A DNA stretch of 40,133 nucleotides from Actinomycetota bacterium (GTDB lineage: Bacteria; Actinomycetota; Aquicultoria; Aquicultorales; Aquicultoraceae). Position numbers and translations under genes: made by a program. Position 1 is the first letter of the stretch. Every line of letters begins with the position of its first letter. Positions 1 through 7,277 of the stretch are shown here, in pieces. The notes below the pieces were generated by a model that saw nothing but the letters and a program-made list of their open reading frames with translations, did no database searches and was not told where the DNA came from. The stretch is from contig JASEGT010000015.1 in the NCBI GenBank assembly GCA_030018005.1, positions 1 through 40,133 of the forward strand. The letters are read 5' to 3'.

Positions 1-2
1 GC

Positions 3-383
3 CGAAGCCATAAGGCGCTTTGGCGCCTAGTCCAGGCTTATATGAGACGCTGGTCTATTGAGGAGAGCATTCGCTTTATCAAGCAGAGCTATGAGCTGGA
101 AGATGTTCGGGTCTTGGGCTACAGAAGCCTTCAAAATCTAATGCCCCTTGTACTTGCCGCCACTTACTTTGCAACGGTAGTGCTGGATACCCAGGCCAAG
201 CTTAAAGTGATGGCGGGATACGTGCTCAAGGCGGCAAAACGGCTGTTCGGGATACCAGATTTTCACTATTACGCTATCGCTGATGGCTTAACCAGTATTT
301 TTCAGCGTTGCCCAGGAAGAATTAGCGCAAGAATTTCTTCGGACAACAATGGACAACTAACCTTACTTGATTCTAGTCCGTGA
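3..383 (+). CDS. Transposase, C-terminal part (cut by window edge)
   Basis: The frame is open to the left edge of the window; the first internal ATG is at 42 but the similarity begins before it. The visible part reads like the end of a DDE (IS4-like) transposase: a W-LV-AY-RRW-IEE-IRF-KQ stretch carrying the late catalytic glutamate region, followed by a conserved L-RS-QNL motif and a hydrophobic segment. The last ~50 residues look less conserved, and the stop overlaps the start of the truncated ATPase downstream. The family assignment is from motif memory and is not certain. Its position next to a beheaded ATPase suggests a past insertion or recombination. Confidence 0.6.
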   Translation, partial: RSHKALWRLVQAYMRRWSIEESIRFIKQSYELEDVRVLGYRSLQNLMPLVLAATYFATVVLDTQAKLKVMAGYVLKAAKRLFGIPDFHYYAIADGLTSIFQRCPGRISARISSDNNGQLTLLDSSP

Positions 384-1116
384 GCCTAAAAAATTGGGGG
401 AAGTCCTGAAGATACGAGAACTAATCTTTGAGACCAGCTCAAGCATATTATTGGTGCATCATCATAGAAAATCGGGCGGCGAACATGGCGATGAGATGAG
501 GGGCTCAAGCGCAATATTAGGGGCCGTTGATGTAGCGCTAAATCTTCACAGAGAAACTGAGCAAGCCACTGCAACACTGAAAGTAACATCCCGTTTTGCG
601 AGCGTTGAGGACGAAGTGATTAAACTCGATGCTGATACTCTTTTTTGGAACGCGCTTGGAAGTTCAAACGAGTATAAAAAGACGAAGCGAGAGAATGACA
701 TACTAAAAGCTTTGGAGGATGAAGGCGAATGTGACAATCAAACCTTGTCAGAAATATTGGATCTCGACCCCAGGAACTTCCGAGGAGAACTAAAGCAGCT
801 TGTAACCCGAGGGTGGATAAGTGAACGTAAGCAAAGTACATCAGGTCGGCCTCGATATCTCTACTCACTGGCCGCTGAATACTTTTCGGCAGAGGGCATT
901 AAAGGTATCGTCGAAAAGTTTAACCCATCTGAACAGGTAGAACAGTCTAAGAATACCTTTTCGGCGAAGAATCAAAACCCAGGGGTAGAGAAAAACGCCG
1001 AAAAGTCCGTTACTTGCGATGTTTGCGGAAAGCCTACAACCACCAGGCACAACGTTGGCGGTACCTGGGCATGTGGGGACTGCAGGCAAGCGGCCTATAG
1101 TAACGTGCCATTTTAA
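367..1116 (+). pseudogene. N-terminally truncated RepA-like AAA ATPase with C-terminal zinc ribbon
   Basis: The 249-residue frame opens with a TTG at 367, just after an in-frame stop at 358-360. Residues ~27-62 match the segment that follows Walker B in AAA_25/RepA-type hexameric ATPases (a VHHHRK stretch, then RGSSAI, then VD-AL-L). No Walker A or Walker B motif is present, so roughly the first half of the domain is missing. Residues ~110-165 look like a winged-helix domain, and the C-terminus has a four-cysteine zinc ribbon (CDVCG...CGDC). Such ATPases serve replication or mobilisation of plasmids and integrative elements. The loss of the P-loop next to a transposase end indicates a broken gene. 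Confidence 0.65.
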
Positions 1117-1131
1117 GTGGTGAGGTAAATC

Positions 1132-1413
1132 ATGCCAGTGTGGAAAAACTTAGAGCGAAAAACAGCGAAGCTAACCGGTGGAGAACGTGCCCACTTTCAG
1201 CCGCTAGATGTAGAGCATGAGCATTTAGCTATTGAGTGCAAGCACAGAGAGAAATTAGCGGTATGGACATGGTTTAAAAAGTTAGAGAAAAAGGCTAAGG
1301 GTAAAATGCCGGTACTCGTACTTAAAGAAAAAGGCAAACATGGAGAGCTAGCAGTTGTAAGGTTAGAAAACCTTCTTTCACTACTAAAGGCAGGTGATGA
1401 GCATGGCATATAA
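1132..1413 (+). CDS. Small PD-(D/E)XK-like protein of a mobile element
   Basis: This is a 93-residue basic protein starting ATG at 1132, 15 bp after the truncated ATPase. The central DVEHEHLAIECKHRE stretch has the D...ExK spacing of PD-(D/E)XK nucleases and holds the only acidic-lysine signature in the protein. Proteins of this size and pattern occur in phage and integrative-element modules, where they are annotated as hypothetical or Holliday-junction-resolvase-like. The nuclease call is an inference from one motif. The stop overlaps the next gene, so the three genes from 1132 to 2394 look co-transcribed. Confidence 0.45.
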   Translation: MPVWKNLERKTAKLTGGERAHFQPLDVEHEHLAIECKHREKLAVWTWFKKLEKKAKGKMPVLVLKEKGKHGELAVVRLENLLSLLKAGDEHGI

Positions 1414-1717
1414 AGACCCGGAAAAACAGAGAGCATATCAGCGTGAATATAAGCGAATGAAACGGAGCGGATGTTGTCTAACCCCCAGTCAAACCCTAAT
1501 ACCCATGCCGTTTAGATTAAAGACGGCCCAGGATATCCTGGCACTTCTTGCCGAGCAGGTTCAGGCAGTAAGAGACGAAGAGGAAGCCGGCACGCTAGAG
1601 AAGGCGCGTTGCATCGGATACTTAGCCGGCATTGCACTCAAAGCTGTAGAGGCAGCCGATCTTTCTGCACGAGTTGAAGCACTAGAGGAAGTTCTGAAAG
1701 GAAGGAAAATGGCATGA
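1403..1717 (+). CDS. Mobile-element hypothetical protein
   Basis: I chose the ATG at 1403 because AGGTGA at 1392-1397 is a well-placed ribosome binding site; GTG 1394 and ATG 1397 are in-frame alternatives. The product is about 104 residues. A highly basic N-terminus (YKDPEKQRAYQREYKR) is a common opening of small phage or element proteins and resembles AP2/HNH-associated basic leaders. The remainder is helical and acidic with a likely C-terminal coiled coil. It overlaps the preceding stop by 11 nt and the following start by 4 nt. I do not recognise a function. Confidence 0.55.
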   Translation: MAYKDPEKQRAYQREYKRMKRSGCCLTPSQTLIPMPFRLKTAQDILALLAEQVQAVRDEEEAGTLEKARCIGYLAGIALKAVEAADLSARVEALEEVLKGRKMA

Positions 1718-2394
1718 AAGATAACCTAGCTAAGCTATATCCAGGTTTAACGCCAGATGAGCGCTTTAGATTAGTATTAGATGCAATGGCAAGAGATGAT
1801 GATAAAGAGCTCCTGCAACTTAAAGATACTTGCCCTAGAAAAGACTATACTATGCTGGATGCTGAGTTCTTAGACAAGCTTAAAGCAACTGAGATAATAG
1901 TGTTGATACTCGCATCTTTTCTTGAATTTGCACTGTCTGAAGTGGAGAAAGCAAAAGCTTCGTTCACAAATTATTTCCAGTTGATGGAATCCTGGATGAG
2001 AGGATACGTGAGAGGTTCTAATAACGCGTGGGCAAAGGCTGGCAAAAAGGATGTGCTCCTCGATATTGATGGACGAGAGCCTACCAATGAAGAAATAAGA
2101 GAGATTGCATTAAGTGCCTGTATTGAAGATATACCAGAAATCGTTGATCAGCTACTTATCGAAAGTGTGGTGCAGCTCAAATCTGTCTATCAAGGGTTTG
2201 AAAAGTTTTGGGGCGAGGCAATAAAGATTAAACCTGAGAAATTCCTATCGCTATATAACCCCGTTTTGGCTAATGTCGTAGAAAGTGCAAAGGATTGCAT
2301 AAATAGCAAAATATCTGCTGATGAGGCTGTGGTAGAAGATGTATATAGGGTATTTTGCAATCGATGGCCTGGTATTGAAAATAAAGCTGACTAG
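1714..2394 (+). CDS. Hypothetical protein of the left accessory region
   Basis: This 226-residue protein starts ATG at 1714, overlapping the upstream stop by 4 nt (ATGA), so it is translationally coupled. The N-terminus (a YPGLTPDERFRLVLDAMARDD stretch) resembles the opening of several element-encoded helical proteins. The rest is predicted mostly helical with no catalytic motif and no membrane segment. It belongs by spacing to the three-gene module that starts at 1132. Its function is unknown to me. Confidence 0.55.
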   Translation: MKDNLAKLYPGLTPDERFRLVLDAMARDDDKELLQLKDTCPRKDYTMLDAEFLDKLKATEIIVLILASFLEFALSEVEKAKASFTNYFQLMESWMRGYVRGSNNAWAKAGKKDVLLDIDGREPTNEEIREIALSACIEDIPEIVDQLLIESVVQLKSVYQGFEKFWGEAIKIKPEKFLSLYNPVLANVVESAKDCINSKISADEAVVEDVYRVFCNRWPGIENKAD

Positions 2395-2451
2395 ACTAGC
2401 TGGCTGTTTCAGTAGTTTTTGGCTGTAAACCATTGCTGATAAGCTTAAACC

Positions 2452-3024
2452 CTACTTTATAAATCTCAAGCTGTCTTTAGCATTTTTCCACCTGCCAAGG
2501 CCAATATGCTCAGCAATTAATCCTGACATAACTGTAATTAAAACAGGTGAAAGATGACCAGTCTTCTGTCCATCTATCTCAACCTCAAAGTTTTTTATCT
2601 GCTCACCTAGCCAGAGATATAGTAACCCTATTGAGACATATTCCAGTGGTGATTCAGGCCCGTCTAAGGCATCACTTATCGAGTTCGTATATACTTGCAT
2701 TACTTCGTGTGCATAATCTTTATATTCTTCTGATGTGCACATTTGTTCGATGCACTTCATGCTCTCATTTGCCAATCTTTCTGCTTGATCACGTGGGAAC
2801 AGGTTCCACAGTGCACTCAGCTCTAACGATGTTATTGCTAATGACAGGTTAAAGGTAGCAAAGTCGTCATTAGGTATAGCAACCTCGTTCTTAAAATAGC
2901 TTTCAAAATCATTCAATATATCCGGCCAAGCTTTCTCTACAGCTTGAAATATCGAGAGTACGAAAACTGCTGCTGCCTCATGCTCAGATATTTTCTTCTT
3001 AAGGAATGTCATGTCAGAAAACAC
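2452..3024 (-). CDS. Hypothetical helical protein
   Basis: This is a 190-residue protein on the minus strand, convergent with the upstream module; only 57 bp separate the stops. It is acidic, leucine-rich and predicted all-helical. It has no signal peptide and no motif that I recognise. AT-rich codon use matches the accessory region rather than the backbone to the right. The reading frame starts ATG at 3024 with nothing obviously better. Confidence 0.5.
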   Translation of the reverse strand: MFSDMTFLKKKISEHEAAAVFVLSIFQAVEKAWPDILNDFESYFKNEVAIPNDDFATFNLSLAITSLELSALWNLFPRDQAERLANESMKCIEQMCTSEEYKDYAHEVMQVYTNSISDALDGPESPLEYVSIGLLYLWLGEQIKNFEVEIDGQKTGHLSPVLITVMSGLIAEHIGLGRWKNAKDSLRFIK

Positions 3025-3360
3025 ACCCTCAGCTTTTATATCGACTGTTTTCCAGTTTATTGCTACATTTTAATACATGTACTATACTAGTATTATCTAT
3101 TATTCTATCTCTCTATACAATCATTTGTAGTTTTATTTCTTGTTAGAAAACCGTTAGAAGCCTATTTTAAACACCAGGTAAAAGCACATATGTATATAGT
3201 AAATAGAATAGATTATTCGAAGGTAATAAGTCGGGCCTTGCCATAAATGCAAGGCCCTAGCAGGTGGAAATAGAGGGCACCAGACAAGAATATCTAGTGT
3301 TCTTGTTTTCTGCTTTCCCGATGCTACCAAAATCTTTAAACTAATGAGAAAATCTTCAGT
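3025..3360. other. AT-rich intergenic region with hairpin
   Basis: This is a 336-bp gap between divergent genes. The left half is very AT-rich (runs of TATTATCTATTATTC type) and probably contains both promoters. The one clear structure is a perfect 9-bp stem at 3233-3257 (GGGCCTTGC / GCAAGGCCC with a 7-nt loop). It has no U-tract on the plus strand and only a weak one on the minus strand, so it may be a weak minus-strand terminator or a leader hairpin of the DUF3800 gene. Confidence 0.4.
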
Positions 3361-4047
3361 ATGACCAATGGTGATAACACACAAGATTGCCTCTATTTGT
3401 TCATTGATGAGGCAGGTACGTTTGATTTTTCGCATAATGGAACGAAGCACTTTACGCTCAGCGCTATGAGCGCAAAGCGACCTTTTCTCTGGGAATCTCC
3501 TTTGATTGCTCTCAAATATGACCTTATGGAGCGGGGGTTAGTACCAGAGATTAAATACTTTCATGCATCAGAAGACAGACAGGTAGTACGCAACGAGGTA
3601 TTCAACATAATCTCCGATAACCTGACGGACTTTCATATCGATTCCGTCATTATTGAGAAAAGAAAGACTGGTCCAGCGCTTCAAGCGGTAGAGAAGTTCT
3701 ACCCTAGAATGTTAAGCTACTTGCTAAGGTATGTGCTACAGCCACAGTTCCTTCAGGGCTGTGCCAATATAATCGTCATAACCGATAGGATTCCAATTAA
3801 TAGCAAGCGTAAGGCCGTGGAGAAATCTGTTAAGCAGACGCTTACAGCTATGCTTCCAAGTCACGTGAATTACAAAGTCCTACACCATGAATCAATGTCT
3901 TGTATTGGCCTACAGGTGGTCGATTATTGTAATTGGGCTATCTTCAGAAAATGGCGCGATAATGATCTACGTAGCTATAGCTTGATTAGCGGGGCTATAA
4001 GAACCGAATTCGACATATTTAGAAATGGCACTACCTATTACTACTAA
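3361..4047 (+). CDS. DUF3800 protein (RNase H-fold-like)
   Basis: This is a 228-residue protein with the DUF3800 pattern: an N-terminal LFIDEAGTF strand carrying the first conserved Asp-Glu, a middle segment with FHASEDRQ, an internal strand ending in IVITDRI, and a C-terminal GLQVVDYCNWAIFRKW motif with the last conserved Asp. The family is widespread in mobile elements and defence islands. An RNase H/Piwi-like nuclease fold has been suggested for it, but I know of no proven function. No strong Shine-Dalgarno sequence precedes the ATG. A hairpin terminator follows immediately. Confidence 0.75.
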   Translation: MTNGDNTQDCLYLFIDEAGTFDFSHNGTKHFTLSAMSAKRPFLWESPLIALKYDLMERGLVPEIKYFHASEDRQVVRNEVFNIISDNLTDFHIDSVIIEKRKTGPALQAVEKFYPRMLSYLLRYVLQPQFLQGCANIIVITDRIPINSKRKAVEKSVKQTLTAMLPSHVNYKVLHHESMSCIGLQVVDYCNWAIFRKWRDNDLRSYSLISGAIRTEFDIFRNGTTYYY

Positions 4048-4066
4048 AAGTAGGGCAAAAAAATGA

Positions 4067-4120
4067 CCGCCTCGACTACCCTTTTCGGGAGAACCCCATG
4101 GGTTCTTTTCATCAAGGCGG
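4067..4120 (+). terminator. Nested hairpin terminator after DUF3800 gene
   Basis: The inner stem AGAACCC/GGGTTCT (4090-4106, 3-nt loop) is followed by TTTTC. The outer stem CCGCCT/AGGCGG (4067-4072 with 4115-4120) encloses it. It starts 20 bp after the stop codon. The inner hairpin plus T-run fits an intrinsic terminator; the outer pairing could alternatively be the mark of a small inserted palindromic element. Confidence 0.5.
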
Positions 4121-4488
4121 GACCTTTACATTAGCTTGTATCTTTATATTATATAATTGCGTAAAGTAATGCAACTAAAATTACAACTATCCAGATTATC
4201 GACTATTTCTAGTGTGTACTATATACCCAAAACCCACACGAATAAAACTCTGCAGACATTAACACTTGCGGCTCAACGATCGTATTCCAAAAACAGGCGT
4301 TTAAGCCCCTTGATCAATTGTTTCTCCAGCGTCAGGTATCAGATGAGAGATAAGATATTTTCTAACGCTTTTCTAATAAAACTAGCACCTGAACCCGACA
4401 AAATCATAACGAACCATATAAAATGCCTGCATTCACCCAGCTACAGGAAGCAATAAAACCATAATATAAGCTATAAATTCCCAGCTAG

Positions 4489-4521
4489 AATGGTGGGTTC
4501 GATTCCCACGCACCTCCGCCA
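4489..4521 (+). repeat. tRNA-Sec-like 3' end, probable attachment site (att copy 1)
   Basis: The sequence folds as the 3' end of a tRNA: T-stem GTGGG/CCCAC around loop TTCGATT (4493-4509), then eight bases GCACCTCC (4510-4517), discriminator G (4518) and CCA (4519-4521). An 8-nt acceptor strand plus G73-CCA is the hallmark of bacterial tRNA-Sec (selC). No 5' part lies upstream, so this is a displaced 3' end, as integrases leave when they enter a tRNA gene. The first 18 bp (AATGGTGGGTTCGATTCC) recur at 5850. An ordinary tRNA-Ser end with one inserted base is the alternative reading. Confidence 0.55.
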
Positions 4522-4528
4522 AAGATAT

Positions 4529-4588
4529 CCTGCTCAAGCGAGCAGGGGACATGTGAAAACGCCAGGGCAAAATTCTGGCGTTCTTTCT
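4529..4588 (+). terminator. Two tandem hairpins after the att copy
   Basis: Stem one is CCTGCTC/GAGCAGG with a 4-nt loop (4529-4546). Stem two is AACGCCAG/CTGGCGTT with a 9-nt loop (4558-4582) followed by CTTTCT. The second resembles an intrinsic terminator and can act in either direction. It lies directly downstream of both tRNA-like ends in this segment, as tRNA terminators do. Confidence 0.4.
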
Positions 4589-4605
4589 CATTCCCTGCTT
4601 ATCCT

Positions 4606-4655
4606 TGGTGGCCGGGGACGGGCTTGAACCGCCGGCACGGGAATTTTCAGTTCTC
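4606..4655 (-). repeat. 3' half of a tRNA-Phe-like gene (remnant or att site)
   Basis: Read on the minus strand from 4655 to 4606 this gives an anticodon stem and loop CTGAAAA (anticodon GAA), a variable loop, T-stem GGCGG/CCGTC around TTCAAGC, a 7-nt acceptor strand CCCGGCC, then A and CCA. The anticodon stem has one mismatch, and upstream there is no D-arm or matching 5' acceptor strand. It is therefore only the half from the anticodon stem to CCA. That is exactly the identity block used by many tRNA-targeting integrases. Confidence 0.5.
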
Positions 4656-4707
4656 TTGGGTTCTACGTTTTGATGGATCAAAAGGCTAAATATGATAGAA
4701 TGCCCGC

Positions 4708-5319
4708 ATGATAATTTTTCTAGACGATTCAGGCGACCCCGGGTTTAAGGTAGGCAAGGGTTCTACTGCTTCCTTGGTTATAGCACTTGTTATCTTCGAT
4801 GATGAACTCGAGGGAGAAGAGACATCGTTAAAAATAAAGAGGCTAAAAAGAGAACTTGGCCTAAAGGATACGTTTGAGTTTAAGTTCCATAAATGCAGGT
4901 CTGAATATAGGCGGCGCTTTCTTGAGAGGGTTGCTAATTGTGATTTTAGGGTTAGGGCCATAGTAATGGATAAGGGTCGAATTTACGGACCTGAGCTTAG
5001 AAGTTCTAAAGAGTCTTTCTATAACTTCACAATTAAAACCGTCTTAAAGAACCATCAAGGGACCATATCAAATGCCAAATTAAGACTAGATGGGCATGGC
5101 GAAAAAGCGCTTCGGAGGCAGCTTCGAGTCTATCTGAGTCGTGAGCTTGGACCCGGAATAATTAAAGACCTAAAGTTTAAAGACTCTGGGCGAGATGTCT
5201 TAATCCAGCTTGCCGATATGGTTGCCGGAAGTATTAGGGTTGCCCATGATGATGGCAGCGAGGATCACCGTAAAATAATAGAGCCTCGGCTGGAAGACAT
5301 CTGGATATTTGGACGGTAA
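4708..5319 (+). CDS. DUF3800 protein, second and divergent copy
   Basis: This is a 203-residue protein starting with the IIFLDDSGDPGF strand typical of DUF3800 (two early aspartates). It continues with a FKFHKCR segment, a central LRLDGHGEK strand, and the C-terminal LIQLADMVAGSI motif carrying the last conserved Asp. It is only distantly related to the DUF3800 protein at 3361. It stands alone between the two tRNA-Sec-like repeats, so it is the only recognisable cargo of that 1.36-kb segment. Its role is unknown; an association with defence or mobile DNA is inferred from the family's distribution. Confidence 0.75.
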   Translation: MIIFLDDSGDPGFKVGKGSTASLVIALVIFDDELEGEETSLKIKRLKRELGLKDTFEFKFHKCRSEYRRRFLERVANCDFRVRAIVMDKGRIYGPELRSSKESFYNFTIKTVLKNHQGTISNAKLRLDGHGEKALRRQLRVYLSRELGPGIIKDLKFKDSGRDVLIQLADMVAGSIRVAHDDGSEDHRKIIEPRLEDIWIFGR

Positions 5320-5647
5320 AAAAATTCGACCTAGCCCCTAGACTGGAGATATTCCAGCCACGCACGCCACAGGCGACAATTCGGGAACCAGGTCTTTGCA
5401 AAACCATTCTACTACAAGCATTAGCTCATGACTAGTAGATTTCAGTTTTTATTAAAAACTATATTGGTAGATATTTCAAGCTTCTTCTCTTCGGTTTCTA
5501 TATCGACAAGTTTTGATCGTTCTAAACCTATTTTAGCATGATGTATTAGTTGATTATCTGGATATTTTATTGACTCACATGGCGACCCAATAAGGGATAT
5601 TATTGCCTTTAGTAGCTTTGATGATAGTCTTTTGCGTATTCCGGCCC

Positions 5648-5763
5648 ATTCCGTCCACCGATTTCGATTTAAATCGACCATTCTTTTGAGAGATCGGAAC
5701 CGGTGGACGGAATCAATCGGATCCATGCGAAAATTTGACTCTGGCTTGACTGATTCCGTCCAC
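5648..5763. repeat. Triple ATTCCGTCCAC repeat with central palindrome
   Basis: ATTCCGTCCACCG at 5648-5660 is matched by its exact inverted copy at 5701-5713. A third copy, ATTCCGTCCAC, lies at 5753-5763 in the first orientation. Between the first pair is a perfect 14-bp palindrome, TCGATTTAAATCGA (5664-5677). Multiple short repeats in both orientations are typical of transposase-binding ends, for example IS21-like elements. No transposase gene is next to it here, so a relic IS end is the likeliest explanation. Confidence 0.45.
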
Positions 5764-5849
5764 TCATGAATTAATTAAGTTGAATGCATAACGCCAAGTA
5801 GAGCTATAAATTGAGCTGGTAAGCGATTTGCCAAAGAGGCGCTGAACAT

Positions 5850-5882
5850 AATGGTGGGTTCGATTCCTACCCCATCACCTCC
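5850..5882 (+). repeat. Second tRNA-Sec-like repeat (att copy 2)
   Basis: AATGGTGGGTTCGATTCC (5850-5867) is an exact 18-bp copy of 4489-4506. It continues with TAC, five extra bases and CACCTCC, then AAA instead of GCCA, so it is a degenerate version of the same tRNA 3' end. The bases AGCTATAAATT also precede both copies at different distances. The two copies bracket 1.36 kb holding one DUF3800 gene and the relic IS end, as expected for tandem attachment sites at one locus. Confidence 0.5.
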
Positions 5883-5963
5883 AAAATACCGCGCGCTCTT
5901 TACAAACGGTTGCGTTTGCCGAAATATAGGTAGTAAGCAAACTTGTCGCACGGAGGGGATTCG

Positions 5964-7046
5964 ATGCGAGAGCTACCGTACAAGAAACTCGCCTTAATAT
6001 TCGCGGTCATCTGGATGGGGATAGGCTTCTTCGCCCTCGCATTTTACCTCTTTGGCTTCATCTCTAACATTGTCATATGGGTTGTGCTCGCGGGTATGCT
6101 CTCGTATATGCTCAATGGCCCGGCCCGGCGCCTGCACGAGAGGTTTCACCAGTTGCCGTGGGCCTTAGTGGTAGTATTGATATACCTTATAATCTTCCTT
6201 GCGATAGGCGCGGTTTCCACCGGGATTGGGGTCTCTCTTACAATTGAGACGCGGGGCCTCACGCAAGACTATGCGCGTTTTATCGACTCGACGAGCGATT
6301 CAATTCGTTCACTCCAGGCGTTGCTCGGGGGGTTTGGGATAAATGTCGATCTTATGGCGCTTGAGGAGCGAGGCATAGCGTTGCTAAGCGAGAACAGTGA
6401 TGTGGTCTTCGAAGCGTTTTTAGGCTTGCTGGATAAGCTCTCATCCGGTATCAGCCAGATATTTCTCATCCTAATCATCAGCCTCTACTTCTTGCTCGAG
6501 GCGCGTCAAATATCCGAATCGTTTACCAGCGCCGTCCCGGAGCGTTACCGCGATGAGATGAAACAGCTCGGTCTGGAAATAGGCAAGGTGGTCGGAGGGT
6601 ATACTAAAGGCCAGGTCATATTATCGTTAATCGTCGGTGTCTTCGCCGGTGTCGGCTCGTTTGCATTCGGCCTGCCCTATGCACTCGCCATCGGCGTCTT
6701 CGCCGCTATATTTAATCTGATACCGGTTGTCGGCTCTTTTATCGCCGGGGTTCCCGCGGTCGCGCTCGCAATTATCTTCCAGAGCTGGCCGATAGCATTG
6801 GCGGTGGCCGGATACTTCGTAGTTATCAACCAGGTCGAGTCGAACATCCTGCGGCCGCGCATCGTCTCGGAGTCGGTCGACTTGAGCCCACTTATGACGA
6901 TTATTGCGCTCTTAGTCGGCACGCAGCTCGCCGGGATAATCGGCGCGTTGCTCGCCGTCCCCGTTTTAAGCATCATCTTGATTTTCATCCGCTACATCGT
7001 CCGGTGGTACCGCTCATATACCCAGGAGACCGCGCCGGCTGAGTGA
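5964..7046 (+). CDS. AI-2E family transporter (PerM/YdiK type)
   Basis: I chose the ATG at 5964 for its strong GGAGGGG site 5 bp upstream (5951-5958); a TTG at 5943 is in frame. The ~360-residue integral membrane protein has about seven or eight hydrophobic segments. The family-typical C-terminal half contains PERYRDE, VVGGYTKGQ, FGLPYALAIGVFAAIFNLIPVVG and a QVESNILRPRIV block. Members export small molecules or exchange Na+/H+; the quorum-signal role in the name applies to few of them. First gene of the backbone, transcribed alone. Confidence 0.85.
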   Translation: MRELPYKKLALIFAVIWMGIGFFALAFYLFGFISNIVIWVVLAGMLSYMLNGPARRLHERFHQLPWALVVVLIYLIIFLAIGAVSTGIGVSLTIETRGLTQDYARFIDSTSDSIRSLQALLGGFGINVDLMALEERGIALLSENSDVVFEAFLGLLDKLSSGISQIFLILIISLYFLLEARQISESFTSAVPERYRDEMKQLGLEIGKVVGGYTKGQVILSLIVGVFAGVGSFAFGLPYALAIGVFAAIFNLIPVVGSFIAGVPAVALAIIFQSWPIALAVAGYFVVINQVESNILRPRIVSESVDLSPLMTIIALLVGTQLAGIIGALLAVPVLSIILIFIRYIVRWYRSYTQETAPAE

Positions 7047-7277
7047 TAGGGTGCCCATTTCTTCAGTGTTTCGTGCGCTTGTCTCGCCATCCTTCTAATT
7101 CCTAACTCGTCAAGCTGGCGGTCGATAAAATCTTAGCTATTCTGTCCATATAAGGCTTTTCTTAAAGGACTTTACGTCAGGGATATCCAATTAAACCAAG
7201 TATGGCTTGCGGGTGTACGCCGAACGGCGCACACTTAAGCTTAGACCTTCAATCGAGATTATGACGGTGAGTTCAGT

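Larger units (their letters stand above)
5320..5963. other. Gene-poor junction region
   Basis: This is a 644-bp stretch without a convincing gene between the last element gene and the chromosomal permease. It carries the ATTCCGTCCAC repeat cluster (5648-5763) and the second tRNA-Sec-like repeat (5850). A minus-strand 94-codon frame (5442-5726) crosses the repeats and has no recognisable similarity, so I do not call it. Confidence 0.5.

Noticed and set aside
4157-4456. 99-codon plus-strand frame between DUF3800 and the tRNA-like repeat
   Set aside because: Its composition is not protein-like, there is no ribosome site and no similarity. It ends just before the att repeat.
5442-5726. 94-codon minus-strand frame
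   Set aside because: Its first codons are made of the ATTCCGTCCAC repeat array, and the rest is AT-rich without recognisable motifs.
5800-5882. Possible complete tRNA ending in the second att copy
   Set aside because: A plausible D-arm and a TTGCCAA-like loop can be drawn, but the anticodon stem does not pair, no 5' acceptor strand matches and the 3' acceptor is interrupted.
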